A DNA stretch of 17,737 nucleotides from an uncultured Alistipes sp. (GTDB lineage: Bacteria; Bacteroidota; Bacteroidia; Bacteroidales; Rikenellaceae): contig CAAGBI010000018.1 in assembly GCA_900768015.1 (NCBI GenBank), positions 1-17,737 on the forward strand, given 5' to 3'. The notes below the pieces were generated by a model. It was not told where the DNA came from, did no database searches, and saw only the letters and a list, made by a program, of their open reading frames with translations. Of this stretch, positions 14,721 through 17,737 are shown piece after piece. The first letter of the stretch is position 1. Each line of letters starts with the position of its first letter. Made by a program: the position numbers and the translations under genes.

Positions 14721-15222
14721 GGTAGCTGAGCGTGCGGGGGCACTGCGCGAGTTCTGTCGCAAGGGGGGCTACAACACAAAAGTCGCCCTCTTTGTCGACC
14801 TGTCGCGCCATTCGGGTAGGCGTAGGTTTGTGGCGTGGGACTTCGAACGAAATGTGCCAATATTCACATGCCCCGTAAGCCATGGCAGTGGCTCGGAGAG
14901 GTCGCATGTGAGATCTGCATATGCACGCATCTCAAACGAGGATGGCTCGCATCTCTCCTCCCTTGGTCGTGCGCTTGTTGCAGAGCGCTACGAGGGCCGC
15001 TATGGCGTTGCCTACCGCCTCGATGGCCTTGATGCTACGAACTCAAACCTCCGCTCGCGCTATGTTGTGTTGCATGGTTGGGAACATACCACCTCATATC
15101 CGATATGGCCTGTGGCAACGGTGGGTAGTTTTGGCTGCCCCGTACTATCGCGGAGGATGATGTGCAGGGTGGATGAGCTACTCCAACAACACGACCGCGT
15201 GATACTCGATATATTTATATAG
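14704..15222 (+). CDS. L,D-transpeptidase catalytic-domain family protein (YkuD_2-like)
   Basis: This is the 172-residue murein L,D-transpeptidase catalytic domain family type. It has the expected order: FVDLSRHSGRRRFVAWD (30-46), VSHGSGS (58-64), YARISNEDGSHLSSLG (73-88), YEGRYGVAYRLDGLD (96-110), SRYVVLHGW with H124, and SFGCP with the presumed catalytic C145. The family forms or trims 3-3 peptidoglycan links or related structures. The N-terminus (MSLVSRVAERAGALREF) is not hydrophobic, so no signal peptide or lipobox is visible, and an in-frame stop lies just upstream (14698-14700). ATG 14704 overlaps the sirtuin end by 17 bp. How a cell-wall enzyme would leave the cytoplasm is unclear. It may have another start, an unusual export route or a different substrate. 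Confidence 0.82.
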   Translation: MSLVSRVAERAGALREFCRKGGYNTKVALFVDLSRHSGRRRFVAWDFERNVPIFTCPVSHGSGSERSHVRSAYARISNEDGSHLSSLGRALVAERYEGRYGVAYRLDGLDATNSNLRSRYVVLHGWEHTTSYPIWPVATVGSFGCPVLSRRMMCRVDELLQQHDRVILDIFI

Positions 15223-15223
15223 T

Positions 15224-15253
15224 AAAGGCTGCCCTCGAAAGAAGACAGCCTTT
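15224..15253. terminator. Bidirectional hairpin between convergent genes
   Basis: AAAGGCTG (15224-15231) pairs with CAGCCTTT (15246-15253) over 8 bp with a 14-base loop. It sits two bases after the L,D-transpeptidase stop and 19 bases after the panD stop. Neither side has a long T-tract, though the stem ends in A/T triplets. Confidence 0.6.
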
Positions 15254-15272
15254 GCTATGTGTGCTATAATAA

Positions 15273-15623
15273 TTATAGTAGGCGGTTGGTGCGCTCGTCG
15301 GGGAAGACAACCTTGGGCTGGAAGGTCTTAGCCTCCTCGAAGTCCATGAAGCCGTAACCCATGATGATTACGATGTCGCCAACGGCAGTCTTGCGCGCTG
15401 CTGCACCATTGAGGCAGATGCAACCGCTACCACGCTCACCCTTGATGACATATGTCTCGATGCGCTCGCCGTTGTTGTTGTTCACAATCTGCACCTTCTC
15501 ACCCTCGATGAGACCCGCTGCATCCATGAGGTCCTCGTCGATAGTGATGCTACCTACATAGTTGAGATTCGACTCGGTGACACGCACACGGTGAATCTTC
15601 GATTTCATTCTCTCTATAAACAT
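15273..15623 (-). CDS. panD: Aspartate 1-decarboxylase
   Basis: PanD makes beta-alanine from L-aspartate for pantothenate and coenzyme A. The 116-residue proenzyme cleaves itself between Gly24 and Ser25, seen here in NYVGSITID; the serine becomes the pyruvoyl cofactor. K9 in MKSKIHRV precedes the usual TESNLNYVG context. The length and the ending typical of the family (MDFEEAKTFQPKVVFPDE) support a complete gene. ATG 15623 fits the length of other PanD proteins better than Met6. It is 21 bp downstream of panC on the same strand, so panC and panD are a probable operon providing both precursors of the final condensation. Confidence 0.95.
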   Translation of the reverse strand: MFIERMKSKIHRVRVTESNLNYVGSITIDEDLMDAAGLIEGEKVQIVNNNNGERIETYVIKGERGSGCICLNGAAARKTAVGDIVIIMGYGFMDFEEAKTFQPKVVFPDERTNRLL

Positions 15624-15644
15624 AGTTTGGGTCGATTAACTCGT

Positions 15645-16487
15645 TTACTTAATGCGGATGTTGTCGATAAGACGAATGTCGCCCGCCTGTACTGCGCAGC
15701 AGCCCTGAATGCGCTCAGAGTCGCTCCACTTCTCAACGCGCTGCATGGTGCGTGCATCAACAGCCTCAAAGTAGATGGTCTTGAGCAAGGGATTTTCATC
15801 TATTGTTGCGACTACCCAGTTTGTGAGTTCCTCGGGACTCATAGACTCCATCTTTGCGGCGCACTGGCTGATTGTAGCGTAGATGTGTGGCGCTGCAGCA
15901 CGGTGCTCGGGAGTGAGGAGCTCGTTGCGTGATGAGAGCGCAAGGCCATCCTCGCCACGAACGATAGCACACTCAACAATCTCGATGTCGATAGCGAGCT
16001 GCTCAACCATAGCCTTGATTACGGCAATCTGCTGGAAGTCCTTCTCGCCGAAGTATGCGCGAGCGGGGTTAACCAACGCGAAGAGGCGGCTTACAACCTG
16101 TGCCACGCCATTGAAGTGACCAGGGCGTGTAGCACCCTCCATGACCTTGTCTACCATGCCGAAGTCGAACTGACGAGTGTCGGGCTCGGGGTAGATGACC
16201 TCTACCGTAGGCATAAATACGATGTCGGCACCTGCGGCCTCGAGGATTGCACAATCTGCCTCGGGAGTGCGGGGGTAGTTCTTGAGGTCGTTCTTATCGT
16301 TAAACTGTGTTGGATTTACGAATACACTGACAACTACTGTGTCATTCTCACGGCGTGCACGCTCTACGAGTGAGCGGTGACCTGCGTGGAGTGCACCCAT
16401 TGTGGGCACAAAGCCTACACCCTCACGCTTGAGGGGGGCTAAAGCTGCATTTAGTTCAGCTACGGTGTTTACTACTTTCATACTCAT
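15645..16487 (-). CDS. panC: Pantothenate synthetase (pantoate--beta-alanine ligase)
   Basis: PanC joins pantoate and beta-alanine with ATP to make pantothenate, in the cytoplasm. The 280 residues match the family. The nucleotide-binding HIGH-like motif is PTMGALHAGH (about 28-37), then FVNPTQF (56-62), GEKDFQQ for ATP and pantoate binding, and RGEDGLALSSRN with the KMSKS-like LSSRN. The N-terminus has two close methionines (MSMK), with no basis to choose strongly between them; I keep the first. It leads panD by 21 bp and has a perfect Bacteroidetes promoter about 17 bases upstream, giving a very short leader. No panB is seen in the window. Confidence 0.97.
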   Translation of the reverse strand: MSMKVVNTVAELNAALAPLKREGVGFVPTMGALHAGHRSLVERARRENDTVVVSVFVNPTQFNDKNDLKNYPRTPEADCAILEAAGADIVFMPTVEVIYPEPDTRQFDFGMVDKVMEGATRPGHFNGVAQVVSRLFALVNPARAYFGEKDFQQIAVIKAMVEQLAIDIEIVECAIVRGEDGLALSSRNELLTPEHRAAAPHIYATISQCAAKMESMSPEELTNWVVATIDENPLLKTIYFEAVDARTMQRVEKWSDSERIQGCCAVQAGDIRLIDNIRIK

Positions 16488-16503
16488 TTTATAAATGATG
16501 GGG

Positions 16504-16534
16504 CAAAGTTACAAACTAAAATGAAGATAGCAAA
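16504..16534 (-). promoter_or_regulatory. Promoter for panC-panD
   Basis: On the minus strand TTTG (16534-16531), 19 bases and TAACTTTG (16511-16504) match the consensus exactly. The leader before ATG 16487 would be only about 10 bases. Confidence 0.8.
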
Positions 16535-16687
16535 TAAACACCGCGAAAAATAGATGTGTGCCCTCTAAAAATACCATATTTATATATATGATGGTGCGGT
16601 GTGAGTGGTTTTCTGGGTGGTTCTGCGTCGCTTTTTTTAAGAAAAAGCAGACAAAAGTGCGAGAAAGTAAAAAATAAGTAGTTTTAT
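16535..16687. other. Intergenic region upstream of serC promoter
   Basis: No gene is supported. A small imperfect palindrome, GCTTTTTTTAAGAAAAAGC, lies at 16630-16648, and a run of A/T (TATTTATATATAT) near 16578-16590. These could be bending or regulator sites for the divergent panC and serC promoters, but nothing specific is recognisable. Confidence 0.3.
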
Positions 16688-16718
16688 TTTGGGAAATGAT
16701 AAAAAATGATTATCTTTG
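16688..16718 (+). promoter_or_regulatory. Promoter for serC
   Basis: TTTG (16688-16691), 19 bases and TATCTTTG (16711-16718) fit the Bacteroidetes promoter consensus exactly. Confidence 0.8.
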
Positions 16719-16724
16719 TGTGAC

Positions 16725-16828
16725 TATAAATTTACCCCGCATATCGTGGAGCGAATTTGAGTTGCACACAGAGAATTGGAAAAAAGGATTTTTAACCAAA
16801 TAAAAACTTTTCAAACACTTAAAGACTT
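16725..16828 (+). promoter_or_regulatory. Long untranslated leader of serC
   Basis: About 104 bases lie between the predicted transcription start and ATG 16829, much longer than the leaders of panC, cobB and the symporter gene. The stretch is A-rich near the start codon and has a small CGC...GCG pairing (around 16738-16754). I recognise no known riboswitch. An A/T-rich leader may simply help translation of a highly expressed gene. Confidence 0.35.
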
Positions 16829-17737
16829 ATGAAACACAATTTCAACGCAGGTCCATGCGTACTTCCCAAGCAGGCTGTAGAGGCTGCTATCGAGGCAATC
16901 CGCGACTTCGACAACACTGGTATCGGTATTCTTGAGATCTCACACCGTACTCCCGGTTGGGAGCGCGTAATGGCTGAGGTTGAGCAGCTTTGGCGTGACC
17001 TTCTCAACATCCCCGATGACTACGCTGTATTCTTCGTAGGTGGTGGTGCTTCAACTCAGTTCTTCCAGGTTCCCGCTAACCTTCTTAAGACTAAGGCTGC
17101 TTACTTGCAGACTGGTGTTTGGGCTAAGAAGGCTGCTAAGGAGGCTAAGTTCTATGGCGATGTAGAGATCGTTGCTTCTTCTGAGGACAAGACTTACAGC
17201 TACATTCCTAAGAACTTCACTATCCCTACTGATGTAGATTACTTCCACATCACTACTAACAACACAATCTACGGTACTGAGATCCACGAGGATATCGACT
17301 GCCCCGTAACTTTGGTTGCTGATATGTCATCTGACATCATGTCTCGTCCCGTTGACATCAAGAAGTACGGTATGATTTATGGTGGTGCTCAGAAGAATGT
17401 AGGCCCCGCTGGTGTTACTTTCGTTATCATCCGCAAGGATCTTCTCGGCTCTTCAGAGCGTAAGCTTCAGTCAATGGTTGACTACGCTACTCACTACCCC
17501 GAGGAGGCTCGCAACCACTCTATGTACAACACACCTCCCGTATTCCCTATCTATGTTATGTACCAGACCTTGAAGTGGGTTAAGGAGATCGGTGGTGTTG
17601 AGGTTATGTACAAGATGAACAAGGAGAAGGCTGAGCTTCTTTACAACGAGATCGACCGCAACTCTATGTTCGTAGGTACAGCTGCTAAGGAGGACCGCTC
17701 TTTGATGAATGTTTGCTTCGTAATGGCTCCAGGTAAG
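16829..17737 (+). CDS. serC: Phosphoserine aminotransferase (3' part outside the window)
   Basis: SerC is a PLP enzyme converting 3-phosphohydroxypyruvate and glutamate to phosphoserine, and also acts in pyridoxal phosphate synthesis. The 303 codons visible run off the right edge; a full protein is about 355-360 residues. The N-terminus KHNFNAGPCVLP, the ISHRTPGW segment, FVGGGASTQF and the Schiff-base lysine K189 in GGAQKNVGPAG are all present. ATG 16829 starts directly at the conserved N-terminus. Codons are strongly biased (GCT, GTT, AAG, CTT, ATC, TTC, AAC, CGC), unlike its neighbours, which suggests high expression. The consensus promoter agrees. Confidence 0.97.
   Translation, partial: MKHNFNAGPCVLPKQAVEAAIEAIRDFDNTGIGILEISHRTPGWERVMAEVEQLWRDLLNIPDDYAVFFVGGGASTQFFQVPANLLKTKAAYLQTGVWAKKAAKEAKFYGDVEIVASSEDKTYSYIPKNFTIPTDVDYFHITTNNTIYGTEIHEDIDCPVTLVADMSSDIMSRPVDIKKYGMIYGGAQKNVGPAGVTFVIIRKDLLGSSERKLQSMVDYATHYPEEARNHSMYNTPPVFPIYVMYQTLKWVKEIGGVEVMYKMNKEKAELLYNEIDRNSMFVGTAAKEDRSLMNVCFVMAPGK

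Noticed and set aside
16725..16828. Riboswitch in the serC leader
   Set aside because: The leader is long, but I see only small A/T-rich pairing and none of the conserved cores of known riboswitches.
1..17737. A complete new defence or mobile system
   Set aside because: Apart from the partial WCX-like gene and small repeats, the genes are housekeeping, transport and envelope families. No nuclease, toxin pair, integrase or phage gene is visible.

Overview
The window looks like ordinary chromosome from a gut-type Bacteroidales bacterium. An Alistipes/Rikenellaceae-like member is a reasonable guess, but the genus is not proven. Three things support this: (1) repeated Bacteroidetes promoters of the TTTG-N19/20-TAnnTTTG type with few Shine-Dalgarno sites; (2) Bacteroidales-typical families (DUF4251, FISUMP-type lipoprotein, SPOR repeats, two-cysteine-free Sir2, FN3-like modules); (3) dispersed palindromic repeats between genes. 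I see no rRNA, tRNA, CRISPR, phage or transposase genes.

Layout. Positions 1-438 (minus) hold the 5' end of a gene whose product resembles the C-terminal part of WYL regulators without an HTH or WYL core. After a 369-bp gap with a clear terminator comes a minus-strand block: fmt (methionyl-tRNA formyltransferase), a composite palindromic repeat, an LptF/LptG-family permease with an N-terminal extension, and a ZnuB-like metal ABC permease. The last two are 18 bp apart and run from one promoter. Divergently, mtaB (tRNA ms2t6A37 methylthiotransferase) starts a plus-strand run. A consensus promoter after mtaB drives a probable operon of an orphan 4-helix-bundle/HAMP membrane sensor, the potassium transporter subunit trkH, a periplasmic coiled-coil/SPOR protein and a FISUMP lipoprotein, closed by a 121-bp inverted-repeat element and a terminator.

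A minus-strand pair follows: a DAACS amino-acid/dicarboxylate symporter and a DUF4251 exported protein whose start codon lies in a hairpin stem. The symporter carries an unusual insertion of about 160 residues, FN3-like and AT-rich, between TM3 and TM4. Divergent from it is a sirtuin gene overlapping by 17 bp an L,D-transpeptidase-fold gene that lacks a visible export signal. Next, panC-panD (pantothenate synthesis) are on the minus strand from a perfect promoter, and serC (phosphoserine aminotransferase) begins on the plus strand and runs off the right edge.

Most genes are housekeeping. The points most worth a second look are the symporter/FN3 chimera, the sirtuin/L,D-transpeptidase overlapping pair, the sensor stub next to trkH, the start-codon hairpin of the DUF4251 gene, and the WYL-tail-only protein at the left edge. 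I did not find a convincing wholly new defence or mobile system.
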